Shown here one piece after another: positions 17,470-28,954 of a stretch of DNA of 64,000 nucleotides. The position numbers and the translations under genes were made by a program. The notes under the pieces were generated by a model, which worked only from the letters and a program-made list of their open reading frames with translations, had not been told where the DNA came from and ran no database searches. The stretch's first letter is position 1, and every line of letters starts with the position of its first letter. This DNA is from a bacterium (lineage in GTDB: Bacteria; Hinthialibacterota; Hinthialibacteria; OLB16): positions 186,001 through 250,000 of the forward strand of contig JAJVIK010000006.1 of NCBI GenBank assembly GCA_022072055.1, read 5' to 3'.

Positions 17470-18207
17470 ATGTTTCGACTGTATTTCAAGCGCGCCGGCA
17501 GGCGGGTCCTCCCCCTGTCCGTCTTGGTTCTGGCGATTCTGTGTCCGAGCGGGGCCTCGGCCACATCCAAGGTCTTCCTGACCCATGGCGAAACCCGCCT
17601 GGGTTTTGTCAGTGTTCGGGATGGTCGGGTCACGGTCCGCGGCGAGGACCGTCTATTCCAGCACGGCGAGGACGCTGTCCACAGGATCGAGCATGTGACC
17701 GGCGAATCCTCCCTGATCGGCAAGGATAACATTCTGCTTCGAGAGACCCCGCAGAAGCTCACCAAGACCTTGATCGCCCTTCCCAAGGGTTGCGAGGTGA
17801 ACATCCTGGATCGAACCGGCGAGTGGATCAAAGTGGAGGCCTATGGCGGGCAACACCAGGGGTTTGTGTCCGCCGAGGAGCTTTCCGACACGGTCTTGTT
17901 TAACCCGCCGATTCGCGCGGACATTGTCTTCAAGGCCCCGCCCCCCTCGCTGAAGGAGAAGTATGGAGCGCAAGAACCCAAGCCCGTGGACATCGATGAA
18001 ATCCTGACCAGCAGCCCCTTTCACCAGATGTTCAATGAGACCTCGTTCGGCGGAGGAATTCGCTCGCCGCTCGACCGCGCGCGCGAGGAAGCCGAAAAGC
18101 AGGCCGAGCAGGCCCAGATTCAGTCGTCCAGTCCTGAAGGAGCCGGTTCCTCCGCCCCAACCCATGAGGAGCAGCTATCTCAACCTGTTGAACCCAAGAC
18201 CCGGTAA
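17470..18207 (+). CDS. Secreted SH3-like domain protein
   Basis: The ATG at 17470 starts a typical signal peptide (FKRAGRRVLPLSVLVLAI ending near A-S-A-T); GGGAG lies about 11 bases upstream. TTG 17452 and GTG 17458 are in-frame alternatives. After a region of beta strands with no recognised match (about 35-85), residues about 90-135 look like a bacterial SH3 fold (LPKGCEVNILDRTGEWIKVE). The C-terminal third is low-complexity and Glu/Gln/Ser-rich. SH3b domains often bind peptidoglycan or mediate envelope contacts; a periplasmic role is inferred. The final 44 bases overlap the start of the thyX-like gene, suggesting coupling, though the functions appear unrelated. Confidence 0.6.
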   Translation: MFRLYFKRAGRRVLPLSVLVLAILCPSGASATSKVFLTHGETRLGFVSVRDGRVTVRGEDRLFQHGEDAVHRIEHVTGESSLIGKDNILLRETPQKLTKTLIALPKGCEVNILDRTGEWIKVEAYGGQHQGFVSAEELSDTVLFNPPIRADIVFKAPPPSLKEKYGAQEPKPVDIDEILTSSPFHQMFNETSFGGGIRSPLDRAREEAEKQAEQAQIQSSSPEGAGSSAPTHEEQLSQPVEPKTR

Positions 18208-19768
18208 TCGGGAGGGGGACTGGCGGTACCCCTCCGCGCGTCCGAGGGTTCGTCTGGTCAAGGCCTTTGAAACGCCTTTCTCCAATGTTGTCTCCACCGC
18301 GCGCACCTGCTATTCGAGCAAGGGGATTATCGCCGACCAGGACCCCCTGGAGGACCGCTGGAAGGAGCTCGCCCAGGATCTCTATCAGGCCGGTCACCAC
18401 ACCACCTTTCAACATGCTCATTTCGAGTTCGCGATCGAGAATGTCTCGCGCCAGTTCCTCTGGTCGTTCCTCCACAGTCACCCGTTCTACAACTCGGAGC
18501 AGGTCAGCCAGCGCTATGTTCCGGTGAAGCCAGGGCAGTTTGTCGTCCCGGACCTGGATGAAGTCTCGGATGGGATCTATCGGGCCACCGCCGAGATGCA
18601 GATGGAGGCCTACAAGCGGCTTTGCGAGACGCTCCACCCCGTGGTCGCCAAAGAGTATTACAGACGCTTCCGGAATCGCGGCGAGGAGCATGACAAACAC
18701 GAGAAGAATGTGAACAAGAAGGCGATGGAAATGGCGCGTTATGTCCTCCCCGTCGCCACTTTCGCTTACCTCTATCACACCGTGAGCGGGATCACCCTCC
18801 TCCGCTACGCCCGCCTCTGCGATCAACCGGACTGTCCCACCGAGCAGCGCGAGGTGGTCCGCTCGATGATCGACGAGCTGCTTCAGTGGGATTCGGGCTA
18901 CGCGGCGGTGCTTGAGCGCCCGATGGAGCTTGAGGATCTCCCGGAATCGACATGGTGCGGGGGGATCGACACCGCCTCCGTGAATCGCGCGCGCGCCTTT
19001 GTCCGCGAGTTCGACTCCGGCATGAAGGGTTCCTTTTCCACCCTGGTGGGTTGGTCGAACGGCGCCGAGGCGCTCCTGGCGGATGCGGTCCGGGAGGTGG
19101 TCGGACGCTCCCGTGCGGAGATTTCCGACTCCGAGGCGATTTCCCTCGCGCTGGATTCCGCGCGGAACCGTGTCCTCGGCGAATCCCTCAACCTCACCAC
19201 CCACTCCAAGCTCTGCCGCGCCTTGTTCCATCCGCACTACAACTTTCGCAAGCGGATCAGCCACACCGCCGACTCCCAGGATCAACGTCACCGCATGACC
19301 CCCGCCTCGCGACCGGTGCTTGCGGCCCACTACACCGGCGAGCCGGACTTCATCACCCCGGAGGTGTTCGCCGAATCCGGGGAGTGCCTCGATTCTTACC
19401 GCGACGCCATGCGCAAGAGCTGGGCGGGAATCAACGCTCTCTTGGAGCGCGGGGTGGAGCCGGAAAAGGCGCTGTATCTGCTCCCCAATGGGGCCGCCGT
19501 GCGCTTCACCGAGTCCGCCGACCTGCTGAATCTCCGACACAAGCACGCCATGCGCCTGTGTTACAATGCTCAAGAGGAGATCTGGCGCGCCTCGGTCGAG
19601 GAGGCGCTCCAGATCCGCGAGGTCCACCCGCTCATCGGGGCCTATCTCCTTCCCCCCTGCGGGCACCGCGAATCAGCCGCGACCAAACCCTACTGCCCCG
19701 AGGGAGACCGCTACTGCGGGATCCCGGTGTGGCGGCTGGACCTGAAGGATTATCAAAGGGTGATTTGA
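18164..19768 (+). CDS. thyX: Double-length ThyX-family (FAD-dependent thymidylate synthase-like) protein
   Basis: This 534-residue protein looks like two ThyX units in one chain; ordinary ThyX is about 220-250 residues. The first half has HHTTFQHAHFEFAIENVSRQ, matching the ThyX H-x-T/S-x-x-E/Q-H region, and NSEQVSQRY, matching the S/GRY block. The ThyX RHR is replaced there by residues around LHSHPFYN. The second half has DQRHRMTPAS with an RHR, and LNLRHKHAMRLCYNAQEEIW matching the C-terminal L-R...AQ-E-I block. ThyX makes dTMP from dUMP with methylene-tetrahydrofolate and FAD. The halves may share one active site, as subunits do in the usual tetramer. ATG 18164 lies inside the preceding gene's end. 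Confidence 0.75.
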   Translation: MRSSYLNLLNPRPGNREGDWRYPSARPRVRLVKAFETPFSNVVSTARTCYSSKGIIADQDPLEDRWKELAQDLYQAGHHTTFQHAHFEFAIENVSRQFLWSFLHSHPFYNSEQVSQRYVPVKPGQFVVPDLDEVSDGIYRATAEMQMEAYKRLCETLHPVVAKEYYRRFRNRGEEHDKHEKNVNKKAMEMARYVLPVATFAYLYHTVSGITLLRYARLCDQPDCPTEQREVVRSMIDELLQWDSGYAAVLERPMELEDLPESTWCGGIDTASVNRARAFVREFDSGMKGSFSTLVGWSNGAEALLADAVREVVGRSRAEISDSEAISLALDSARNRVLGESLNLTTHSKLCRALFHPHYNFRKRISHTADSQDQRHRMTPASRPVLAAHYTGEPDFITPEVFAESGECLDSYRDAMRKSWAGINALLERGVEPEKALYLLPNGAAVRFTESADLLNLRHKHAMRLCYNAQEEIWRASVEEALQIREVHPLIGAYLLPPCGHRESAATKPYCPEGDRYCGIPVWRLDLKDYQRVI

Positions 19769-19830
19769 ACCCTGTTTTTTGATGTCCCGGAAACCGCCCA
19801 TCCGGTCTCACGACCGCGAGGAGGCGTGTC

Positions 19831-22830
19831 ATGTATAGACTTCCCGTTTTCCTGATCGCCATCTGCCTGGCCGTTGCGGCGCGCTCGGCCTCATCCCCGG
19901 ACTCGCTCTTCGAGGGTTTCGAGAATCCCCCCGATTCGGCCCGACCGTGGGTCTATTGGTTCATCATGGATGGCAACCTGAGCCGGGAGGGGATCAGCGC
20001 CGATTTCGAAGCCATGCATGCGGCCGGGATCGGGGGTGTCATCCTGATGGAGGTGGATGTCGGGATTCCGCGCGGCCCGGTCAGGTTCCTGAGCCAGGAG
20101 TGGTGCGCGCTCTTCAGGCACGCCGTGGAGGAAGCCGAACGTCTCGGACTCGAAATCACCCTGAACGCCGGTCCGGGTTGGACCGGGAGCGGCGGGCCTT
20201 GGGTGAGGGTCGAGCAATCCATGCAGCACCTGGTGGCGAGCGAGCTGGAGGTCACCGGTCCCACTCGCTTCGAGGGGATCCTCCCGCTCCCCGAACCGCG
20301 CGCGCCTTTCTTTGGGATCAAGGGCCTTCCCGAAGAGATGCTCAAGGCGCGAGAGGAGTTCTACTCCGATGTCGCGGTCTTGGCTGTTCCCAAGAGCGGC
20401 GCGGCCCGCATTGCGGATATCGATGAGAAGGCGCTCTATTTCCGAGCGCCGTACACCTCCAAACCGGGGGTCGAACCCTTCCTGCCCGCGCCCGCCTCGC
20501 ACCCGACTCTCCCCGCGAGCGAGGTCACGGCAACGAGCGCCATGCTCGACCTCACGGACCATCTCGGCCCGGAGGGGCGTCTTGCATGGGAGGTTCCGGA
20601 GGGAACCTGGACCATCATGCGTTTCGGACGAAGAACCACCGGGACCAACACACGTCCCGCGCCACTGCCGGGGCTTGGATTTGAGAGCGACAAATTCGAC
20701 AGGGCCGCGTTGGAGGCCCATTTCGACTCGTTTGTCGGCAAACTCCTTCAGGCCGTGGGGCCGCGTCCGAAAGATCGAACCTCGGGATGGACCATGCTCC
20801 ACATCGACAGCTGGGAGATGAGCTCCCAGAACTGGAGCGGGAGATTCGCCGAGGAATTCGAGCGGCGGCGCGGGTATAGTCCGCTGTTCTATTTGCCGGT
20901 CCTGGCCGGCCGCGTGGTCGAAAGCCTGGAAATCTCCGAGCGCTTCCTCTGGGACCTTCGTCTCACCGCTCAGGAGTTGGTGATCGAAAATCACGCCCTG
21001 CATCTCAAGGAACTGGGGAAGCGACACGGCTTTGGCCTTTCCATTGAACCCTACGACATGAACCCCACCGCGGATCTGACCCTCGGTGGAGTGGCCGATG
21101 TTCCGATGTGCGAGTTCTGGGCGCGGGGGTTCGGGTTTGACTCGGCCTTCACCTGTTTCGAGGCGGTCTCGGCGGCTCACACGAATGGTCGCCCGATCGT
21201 GGCCGCCGAGTCCTTCACCTCCGATTCCCCCGAGGCTTGGCGGCTTTACCCGGCGGCGATGAAGAACCAAGGGGATTGGGCGCTGTGCGTTGGTGTCAAT
21301 CGGATTGTGTTCCACCGCTTCGCGCATCAGCCTTGGTTGGACCGTCGCCCCGGCATGACCATGGGACCCTATGGGGTTCACTGGGACCGGACCCAAACCT
21401 GGTGGCCGATGGTCTCGGCTTATCACCGCTATCTGGCGCGTTGTCAATTCATGTTGCGCGAGGGCGCTCCAGTCGCGGATATTCTCTATCTGACCCCGGA
21501 AGGCGCGCCGCATGTCTTCCGTCCCCCGCTCTCCGCGCTCGCGGGAGATCTCGGCGAATGGCGCGGCCACCGTTTCGATGGCTGCTCCCCGGAGACCCTG
21601 ATCGCGAACGCGAGGGTGGAGGAGGACCATATCGCTTTTCCGGGTGGCGCGAGGTATCGGGTTCTGGTGCTCCCGGCCTTCGAGACCATGACCCCGTCTC
21701 TCCTGCGCAAGATCGAAGAGCTGCTCAGCTCCGGCGCGGTCGTGATCGGTTCGCCTCCTCTCAAGTCCCCCAGCTTGGCGGGATTCCCTGGGTGCGATGA
21801 AGAGGTTCAGGCCTTGGCGAGGAGGCTTTGGGGAGACACGGCCGTTCCCTCCAAGGTCACCCAAAGGAGAGTCGGCCGGGGGAGAATCTTCTGGGGAGGG
21901 GCTCTGATTGCCTCGGAGACCGGTGAGGAGGGGTCCTACAAGGCCGCGCAAATCCACCGGAACCTCTATCCGAGCTACTCGGCCACCGCGCGCGTGCTCA
22001 GAGACATCGGGGCGCCTGCGGACTTTGAGAGCAGCGGACCGATCCGTTTCGCCCACCGCGCGACCGCGACCTCCGACATCTACTTTGTGGCCAACCGGGA
22101 AGCGGAGACCGTGGAAGCCACCTGCACCTTCCGGGTGTCGGGCCATGGCGCGGAGCTCTGGGACCCGCTCAGCGGCTCTCGACACCCCCTCGCCCCCGGC
22201 CGGACTCGGGATGGACGTTCGTTTATGGCAATCCATTTTGAGCCACATCAAAGCTTTTTTGTCGTTATCCACAAGGGGCCGCGAGCGCAACGGGCGGCGG
22301 CCTTGGACCGTGTCCCTCCCACCGGTTTCAGGCGTGTTGTCAGCCTCGAGGGATCTTGGGAGGTGTCTTTCGACCCATCCCTGGGGGGGCCGAGCGCGGT
22401 GACCTTCGCGAACCTCGAGGACTGGAGTAAGCGACCTGAAGAGGGGATTCGGCATTATTCCGGGATCGCCAATTACCGGAAGACGTTTGATCTTCCGGAT
22501 GCCGGTGAGAATGGAGCCAAGAGGCTCTACCTCGATCTGGGCAAGGTCCACTGCCTGGCTCGGGCGCGCCTCAATGGGCGTGACTTGGGCGTGGTCTGGT
22601 GCCCCCCATGGAGACTGGGCCTATCCGGCGCGGCGCGCGCGCAAGGAAACGTCTTGGAGATCGAGGTGGCGAACCTGTGGCCGAACCGGCTGATCGGGGA
22701 TAAGCGCCTCCCGAGTGAGCAGCAAATCTCCTGGACCACCTGGAACCCCTACAAGCCGGACTCCGAGCTGCTCCCTTCGGGGTTGGTCGGGCCGGTCAGC
22801 ATCCTGGAAGGCGAAGCGGAAAAGGAGTGA
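19831..22830 (+). CDS. Secreted GH106-like glycoside hydrolase (alpha-L-rhamnosidase-like)
   Basis: The 999-residue protein has a signal peptide (MYRLPVFLIAICLAVAARS). PPDSARPWVYWFIMDGNLSREGI (first 20 read: PPDSARPWVYWFIMDGNLSR) is the characteristic opening of the GH106 rhamnosidase-like family. The TIM-barrel region holds AGIGGVILMEVD and ITLNAGPGW. The C-terminus is a galactose-binding-like sandwich (KRLYLDLGKV, LNGRDLGVVWCPPW, SGLVGPVSIL). Such enzymes remove L-rhamnose or related sugars from pectic or algal glycans outside the cytoplasm. GAGGAGG lies about 7 bases before the ATG. The stop overlaps the next gene's GTG, so both products are made together. Confidence 0.82.
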   Translation: MYRLPVFLIAICLAVAARSASSPDSLFEGFENPPDSARPWVYWFIMDGNLSREGISADFEAMHAAGIGGVILMEVDVGIPRGPVRFLSQEWCALFRHAVEEAERLGLEITLNAGPGWTGSGGPWVRVEQSMQHLVASELEVTGPTRFEGILPLPEPRAPFFGIKGLPEEMLKAREEFYSDVAVLAVPKSGAARIADIDEKALYFRAPYTSKPGVEPFLPAPASHPTLPASEVTATSAMLDLTDHLGPEGRLAWEVPEGTWTIMRFGRRTTGTNTRPAPLPGLGFESDKFDRAALEAHFDSFVGKLLQAVGPRPKDRTSGWTMLHIDSWEMSSQNWSGRFAEEFERRRGYSPLFYLPVLAGRVVESLEISERFLWDLRLTAQELVIENHALHLKELGKRHGFGLSIEPYDMNPTADLTLGGVADVPMCEFWARGFGFDSAFTCFEAVSAAHTNGRPIVAAESFTSDSPEAWRLYPAAMKNQGDWALCVGVNRIVFHRFAHQPWLDRRPGMTMGPYGVHWDRTQTWWPMVSAYHRYLARCQFMLREGAPVADILYLTPEGAPHVFRPPLSALAGDLGEWRGHRFDGCSPETLIANARVEEDHIAFPGGARYRVLVLPAFETMTPSLLRKIEELLSSGAVVIGSPPLKSPSLAGFPGCDEEVQALARRLWGDTAVPSKVTQRRVGRGRIFWGGALIASETGEEGSYKAAQIHRNLYPSYSATARVLRDIGAPADFESSGPIRFAHRATATSDIYFVANREAETVEATCTFRVSGHGAELWDPLSGSRHPLAPGRTRDGRSFMAIHFEPHQSFFVVIHKGPRAQRAAALDRVPPTGFRRVVSLEGSWEVSFDPSLGGPSAVTFANLEDWSKRPEEGIRHYSGIANYRKTFDLPDAGENGAKRLYLDLGKVHCLARARLNGRDLGVVWCPPWRLGLSGAARAQGNVLEIEVANLWPNRLIGDKRLPSEQQISWTTWNPYKPDSELLPSGLVGPVSILEGEAEKE

Positions 22831-23957
22831 ATGTCCCGATGGAATCACCCCCTTACCAACTGATCAGCTACATTGCTCCCTCCGCGCCGGCCACCCGAAG
22901 GCCCGCGGAGGGCCGCCTCGCCTTCCTGCGCCCGGAGATCGGTTTTACTCCCAATTGGTACCGAACGCATTTGAGGATTGATTTCGGCGAGCGCTGGCAC
23001 GCGGATCCCGCGTATCGCAGGGAAACAGTCCTGGCCATGCGGGCGGAGCTCCGAAAGCGATTCCCCGGCTCGCCCATTGGAGGGATCGATAAAGACAATT
23101 CGCCTTTGGATCTCCTCACCGGCGTCCAGGGCGGCTGTCTGGTGGCGGCCATCTTCGGAGTGCCGATCCTATACGCCCCCGATAGCTGGCCCACCTGCGC
23201 GCCGAGGTTTCTCACTGATGAAGAACTCGCAAGCATCAAGCCGCCCGATCTGGACAAGAATCCGGCCTTCCAAGCGCTCATGTCCCAGGTGGAATGGATC
23301 GCGGAGAGCGAGGGGCGTGTCGAAGGCTTCATCAATTGGCAGGGAATCCTGAACAACGCCCAGCGCTTGCGCGGGCAACAGATCTTCATCGACATGGTCG
23401 AATCGCCGGACCTCTGCCGGCCCCTGTTCGGCGCAATCCGCGACACCATCCTTGAGGGCACACGGCGACTCCGGGACTTTCAAAGGAGAACCGGAGCGGA
23501 TTATCGCTTTCTCACCCTCAGCAACTGCTTGGTCAATCTGGTCTCTCCCCGCCAGTACCACGAGCGCCTGCTCCCGTATGATCGCGAAATCGCGGAGGCG
23601 ACGGATTGCATCGGGGTTCATAATTGCGCCTGGAACGCCAATCCGTATCTCTCCGATTACGCGCGGCTGCCCCGCGTGGGGTATGTGGACATGGGCATGG
23701 ACTCGGATCTCAAGCGAGCGCGGGAGCTCTTCCCGCAAGCTCGCCGGGCGATCATGTACACCCCCATGGATGTGGAGAACAAGACCCTTGCGGAAATCTC
23801 ACGCGACCTGGAGCGGATCGCCGCGGACTATGGCCCGTGTGACTTGGTCTGCGCTGATATCGAGGCGGGAACCCCTGATTCCAAGGTTCTTGGGATTCTC
23901 GGGGCGTGCGCGGAGATATCCGCAAGGCATGGGCGGACCGGGCCTCTGCGCGGTTGA
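22827..23957 (+). CDS. Uroporphyrinogen-decarboxylase-family protein
   Basis: This 376-residue protein fits the URO-D TIM-barrel superfamily, which includes HemE and the corrinoid methyltransferases MtaA/CmuA. Recognisable pieces are the WADPAYRRE start region, the central GFINWQGILNNAQRLRG, and VGYVDMGMDSDLKRARELFP near the end. It lacks the clear N-terminal HemE signature RQAGRYLP, so haem synthesis is unlikely. Similar proteins sit in carbohydrate loci of related bacteria with unknown reactions. The GTG start overlaps the glycosidase stop (GTGA); ATG at 22839 is an alternative. Co-translation with a secreted glycosidase suggests a role in using the released sugar, but that is inference. 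Confidence 0.65.
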   Translation: MNVPMESPPYQLISYIAPSAPATRRPAEGRLAFLRPEIGFTPNWYRTHLRIDFGERWHADPAYRRETVLAMRAELRKRFPGSPIGGIDKDNSPLDLLTGVQGGCLVAAIFGVPILYAPDSWPTCAPRFLTDEELASIKPPDLDKNPAFQALMSQVEWIAESEGRVEGFINWQGILNNAQRLRGQQIFIDMVESPDLCRPLFGAIRDTILEGTRRLRDFQRRTGADYRFLTLSNCLVNLVSPRQYHERLLPYDREIAEATDCIGVHNCAWNANPYLSDYARLPRVGYVDMGMDSDLKRARELFPQARRAIMYTPMDVENKTLAEISRDLERIAADYGPCDLVCADIEAGTPDSKVLGILGACAEISARHGRTGPLRG

Positions 23958-24032
23958 GGGGATATCGGCTCCCGACTGGTTTCCGGCTCCTCGCCCCGCC
24001 CTCCACGATGCGACACCCAATCGACAATTGCC

Positions 24033-25742
<1,710 letters not shown>

Positions 25743-25774
25743 TTCCGTGTTCCTTCCACGCGCCTTCAGATTCC

Positions 25775-26668
25775 CTATTTCACGCGGGTCAGCGTGATGG
25801 GGCCGACTGTCGGAAGCATTTCTCCGCCCACCTGTCGGTTAATCGCTCTCCAGCGAATGGTGTTGTCATCCACTTTCTCAAACACTCGAGTTGAAGACCC
25901 CGTCTCCCCATCCGGCAGAACATGGGCCGCCTTGGAGAACCACTTCCCATCCTTCTCGTACCAAACTCCCACAGCGGTCCCCCCATCCGAATCAAAGAAC
26001 CAGGATCGAATGTTCCGGTCAATCGGGTCCCAGCCGATCACAACAATCCCATCCCTATCGAGACCCTCGCTTGTCCTGATGGAGAACCTGCCCAGGATCG
26101 AGTTCTTCTTGGAGGTCCATTCATAGGTTGTCTCGACGACAACACCCTCTTCAGTCTCCCTCCAAACTCCGATCAGCCAATCCAGGGCCTCCAATGCCTG
26201 GTGGTGAGTCGGCTCATCCGATACGTCCAGATCGACCACGGACTGAATCAGCCAATTGTCGCCGACTTTTCTGAGAAGGGCCGAATACGGCGACTCCTCC
26301 ACGGAGCCGTCCGCGTAAGTGAGAATGTCGGTTCCGGTTTCTCGGGCCCAGCCTTCGCTCGCGGGTTCAATCGCGGAATCAGCGACCTGCATGCGGACCC
26401 CCGGGTTGTTGGTGAAGAGTTTCCGGTAGAACCGGAGAACTTCGCCGCGGCCCCGGACACTTTCCCCGCCGGCCCCCTCATAGGTGGCGTCCTCAGCCCA
26501 AAACTGGGCCAACGCCTCGGCGTCTCCGCGATTGAACGCTTCGACATACTCCCCCAGTGACGCCCGGACCTCGGCGACAATCGGGGGACTCGCGCCCTCG
26601 ACCGCCAGGGCGGTCATGGGATTCATGCCGGAAAGCAACAGGGATAGCACTAAGAGTTTCTTGGTCAT
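25775..26668 (-). CDS. Secreted SnoaL/NTF2-like domain protein
   Basis: The 297-residue protein has a signal peptide (KKLLVLSLLLSGMNPMTALA). Residues about 33-150 are an NTF2-like fold of the SgcJ/EcaC-SnoaL type: SLGEYVEAFNRGDAEALAQFW, then FWAEDATYEGAG, then the conserved GRGEVLRFYRKLF. A second half of about 140 residues has a repeating beta pattern (GRFSIRTSEGLDRDG, RSWFFDSDGGTAVGVW). NTF2-like proteins bind small molecules or act as accessory subunits; no catalytic set is obvious. It lies 33 bases after the gene at 26702 and 32 bases before the Gly-rich gene, forming a probable three-gene operon of exported proteins. Confidence 0.7.
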   Translation of the reverse strand: MTKKLLVLSLLLSGMNPMTALAVEGASPPIVAEVRASLGEYVEAFNRGDAEALAQFWAEDATYEGAGGESVRGRGEVLRFYRKLFTNNPGVRMQVADSAIEPASEGWARETGTDILTYADGSVEESPYSALLRKVGDNWLIQSVVDLDVSDEPTHHQALEALDWLIGVWRETEEGVVVETTYEWTSKKNSILGRFSIRTSEGLDRDGIVVIGWDPIDRNIRSWFFDSDGGTAVGVWYEKDGKWFSKAAHVLPDGETGSSTRVFEKVDDNTIRWRAINRQVGGEMLPTVGPITLTRVK

Positions 26669-26701
26669 CAGCGTGTCCTTCGATCCGTGAATGATCCACC
26701 A

Positions 26702-28954
26702 TCAAAAACTGAACGGATCCACCTGGAGCAGGTCCCGATTCTGCTGGTAGATCACGGTTCCCATGTCTTGTCCAAAGGCCCCGGAACGGCTCCAGCGGGG
26801 GTCTCGCTCTCGCCGCTCTCCCCGTTTTCGGGCCTCGAACTGACGATCCAAATCGGGATTGTTTTGCGACCTCGCCGGCTGAGCGGTGTCCGCGCCTCCG
26901 ACCGACTGCCACCCATCCAGGGACCGTCGGTAGACATTCCCCTCCGCGTCGGAATACAGGTCCTGCTTCATTGCGGCCTCCTTTTCGGCCCGCTGGGCTT
27001 CCTCAGCCTCGCGCGTTTCCTGTTCCATCTCAGATTGCCTCCGCAACGCCTCCCACTCAGCCTCCGAACGTGTCTGTCCCTGCGCTTCCTGGGCCGTCCC
27101 TTCCGGTGGGGCGGGAAGGGGAGTGGGGGTGGGAGGCAGGGATTCCTGTCTCCTGGCAAGCTTCCGTCCCCACGATTCCCGCGCCAGCCAGTCCGGGTGC
27201 CTCTGGTAAATGGGGTCACTCGAATCACTCGAACCTTCAGTCAGCTGCGGGGCCTGCCCTGATTGGGATCCGGCCGCGCCAAAGAGACTGTAACCGGCCG
27301 GTCCCCACCAGGTGAATGAAAGGCCGGAGAGCGGAAGGACCTCTCGCTTCTCTCCGGCGCTTGAGGCGAACCACTCAACCCCACCGTAAGATGGAGCGCG
27401 GAATCCCCACTTCCCAGCCGAGGGATCATAGGCGCAGGAGAAACCGTAGGTGTGCGGTCGCGGGATCGCCGAACTCGACCCCACGGGCTGAGGTTCATAG
27501 CCGGTCCCATGGACTATCGTGTTTCCGAGCGTGTAACAGCCGATGTAACCCGGAGTGTATCCGACATACGCGATCTCATCGGTCGCGTCATAAACGTGGA
27601 CAAACTTGACATGATAAAGCGGGCAGTTCGGCGGAAGCGAATACACCGCGGGAGGAACCGACCCGCTTACCGCCATCGGCCCTTTGGGCGCATCCGACTC
27701 AAACCACACGCCATCATAACAGCAATAGTAGCGCTCATCGATTTTGAGAATGTCGTGCGGGGAATTGGCCGCGTAAGACAGGGCGGTTCCCTCAATGGGC
27801 GTGAACTCGGGCTCGCCGACATACAGCGGCGTGACGGATGCGGCCTTTCGTTTGATGGCGGCGGTCTCCGGAACGAACGTGTCGAGACGGGCGAAGTGCG
27901 CTTCTTCCCTGCCTGAAATACAGGCGAGAACATGCGGTCGTTCAAAGGTCTTGGGAATCGCCTTGAAGCTCTCGGGAAGTTGGTCGGAGGGGACATGCGA
28001 CCAAGGCCCGCGCTTGTCCGAGGCCGTGAACCACCGCCCGGAAAGGAGGATATACAAATGATTGGAGCTGTCCACGAAAACATCACTCTTGGAGTTCAAC
28101 AGATAATACAGATCGGTCCCCTCCACAAAGCCCAGCTCCGGTTCCCCCTCGATGACCACCAGCTCGGTCGGCTCCGTCGCCACGATGATCTCCGGATCGG
28201 CCCCGGACTTGGCTTCTCCACCCGCCGGTGATGGGGCAATCGCGGCCACGGAGTCCGGGATGCTTTCAACCTTTTCCCAGGGTCCGCGGTAATCCGAGGC
28301 GCGCAACCAGCCCCAAGGGGCTCTCAGGTAGAACTTCGCGGTGCCCGGGTCCATGACGATTGTGTAAGGGGTGTTCACCACACGGAGGAGCTTGGAATTC
28401 TCGATGCGGGAAAACGCGGGTTCGCCATCAAGGCACACAAGGACCGCGGGATGAGTGACTGGGATAATCCGTGGGGGGCTTGCCGCAATCTCCGACTTCA
28501 CCGCCTCTTCGGTCTTGGCCAGGTCAAGCATCGCCAGGACCCGGTCGAGCGAAATGCTCAGTCCTTTCCGGGGAACCTCGGTCTTGAGGATTTCGGTCAG
28601 CTTTTTCACCTGTTCGTCCGAGGCGCCGGGGAGTCGAACCTGCTTCACAAAGGCCTTCTCGCAGGTCACCACTCCGGCGGCGCGGTCCGTGGCAACCCGG
28701 GCCGCGACCCAAACAGTCCCAAAGACCGGCTCCTCAAACCCCGCGGGAGTCACCGAAACCGCCGAGCGAGAGGTCAGGCTATTCTCCTTGAAGGTCTCAA
28801 GCTGGGGTTGATAGATGATGATCCTCCCTTGCGGGATATCGATCACGCGGGGCCATTGGAGCTCAGCGGAGGCAATCCCCGAAAAGCCCAAGCATAAGTA
28901 CAAGAGGATCGAGAATTGTCCGAGGCTGATCCTGCTCAAAGGCATGGGTTTCAT
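26702..28954 (-). CDS. Large secreted protein of unknown function (first gene of envelope operon)
   Basis: This 750-residue protein has a signal peptide (RISLGQFSILLYLCLGFSGI...ASA) and AAGGAG about 12 bases before the ATG. The middle contains repeated blocks of the form GEPxFxxIExTxLxYxxNSxxDIxxxxxxYYxxxxGxWFxAxxxxGPW (seen around residues 180-400), three or more times. These look like a tandem beta-repeat that I cannot name. The C-terminal 170 residues are Gln/Glu/Arg-rich and low complexity, including SDAEGNVYRR. Proteins with such repeats are sometimes labelled carbohydrate-binding. It heads the operon with the NTF2-like and Gly-rich proteins and is divergent from the DUF2490-like gene. 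Confidence 0.65.
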   Translation of the reverse strand: MKPMPLSRISLGQFSILLYLCLGFSGIASAELQWPRVIDIPQGRIIIYQPQLETFKENSLTSRSAVSVTPAGFEEPVFGTVWVAARVATDRAAGVVTCEKAFVKQVRLPGASDEQVKKLTEILKTEVPRKGLSISLDRVLAMLDLAKTEEAVKSEIAASPPRIIPVTHPAVLVCLDGEPAFSRIENSKLLRVVNTPYTIVMDPGTAKFYLRAPWGWLRASDYRGPWEKVESIPDSVAAIAPSPAGGEAKSGADPEIIVATEPTELVVIEGEPELGFVEGTDLYYLLNSKSDVFVDSSNHLYILLSGRWFTASDKRGPWSHVPSDQLPESFKAIPKTFERPHVLACISGREEAHFARLDTFVPETAAIKRKAASVTPLYVGEPEFTPIEGTALSYAANSPHDILKIDERYYCCYDGVWFESDAPKGPMAVSGSVPPAVYSLPPNCPLYHVKFVHVYDATDEIAYVGYTPGYIGCYTLGNTIVHGTGYEPQPVGSSSAIPRPHTYGFSCAYDPSAGKWGFRAPSYGGVEWFASSAGEKREVLPLSGLSFTWWGPAGYSLFGAAGSQSGQAPQLTEGSSDSSDPIYQRHPDWLARESWGRKLARRQESLPPTPTPLPAPPEGTAQEAQGQTRSEAEWEALRRQSEMEQETREAEEAQRAEKEAAMKQDLYSDAEGNVYRRSLDGWQSVGGADTAQPARSQNNPDLDRQFEARKRGERRERDPRWSRSGAFGQDMGTVIYQQNRDLLQVDPFSF

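Noticed and set aside
19891-22551. 886-codon minus-strand frame opposite the GH106-like gene
   Set aside because: No family resemblance and low-complexity charged composition; the plus-strand product is a clear secreted glycosidase.
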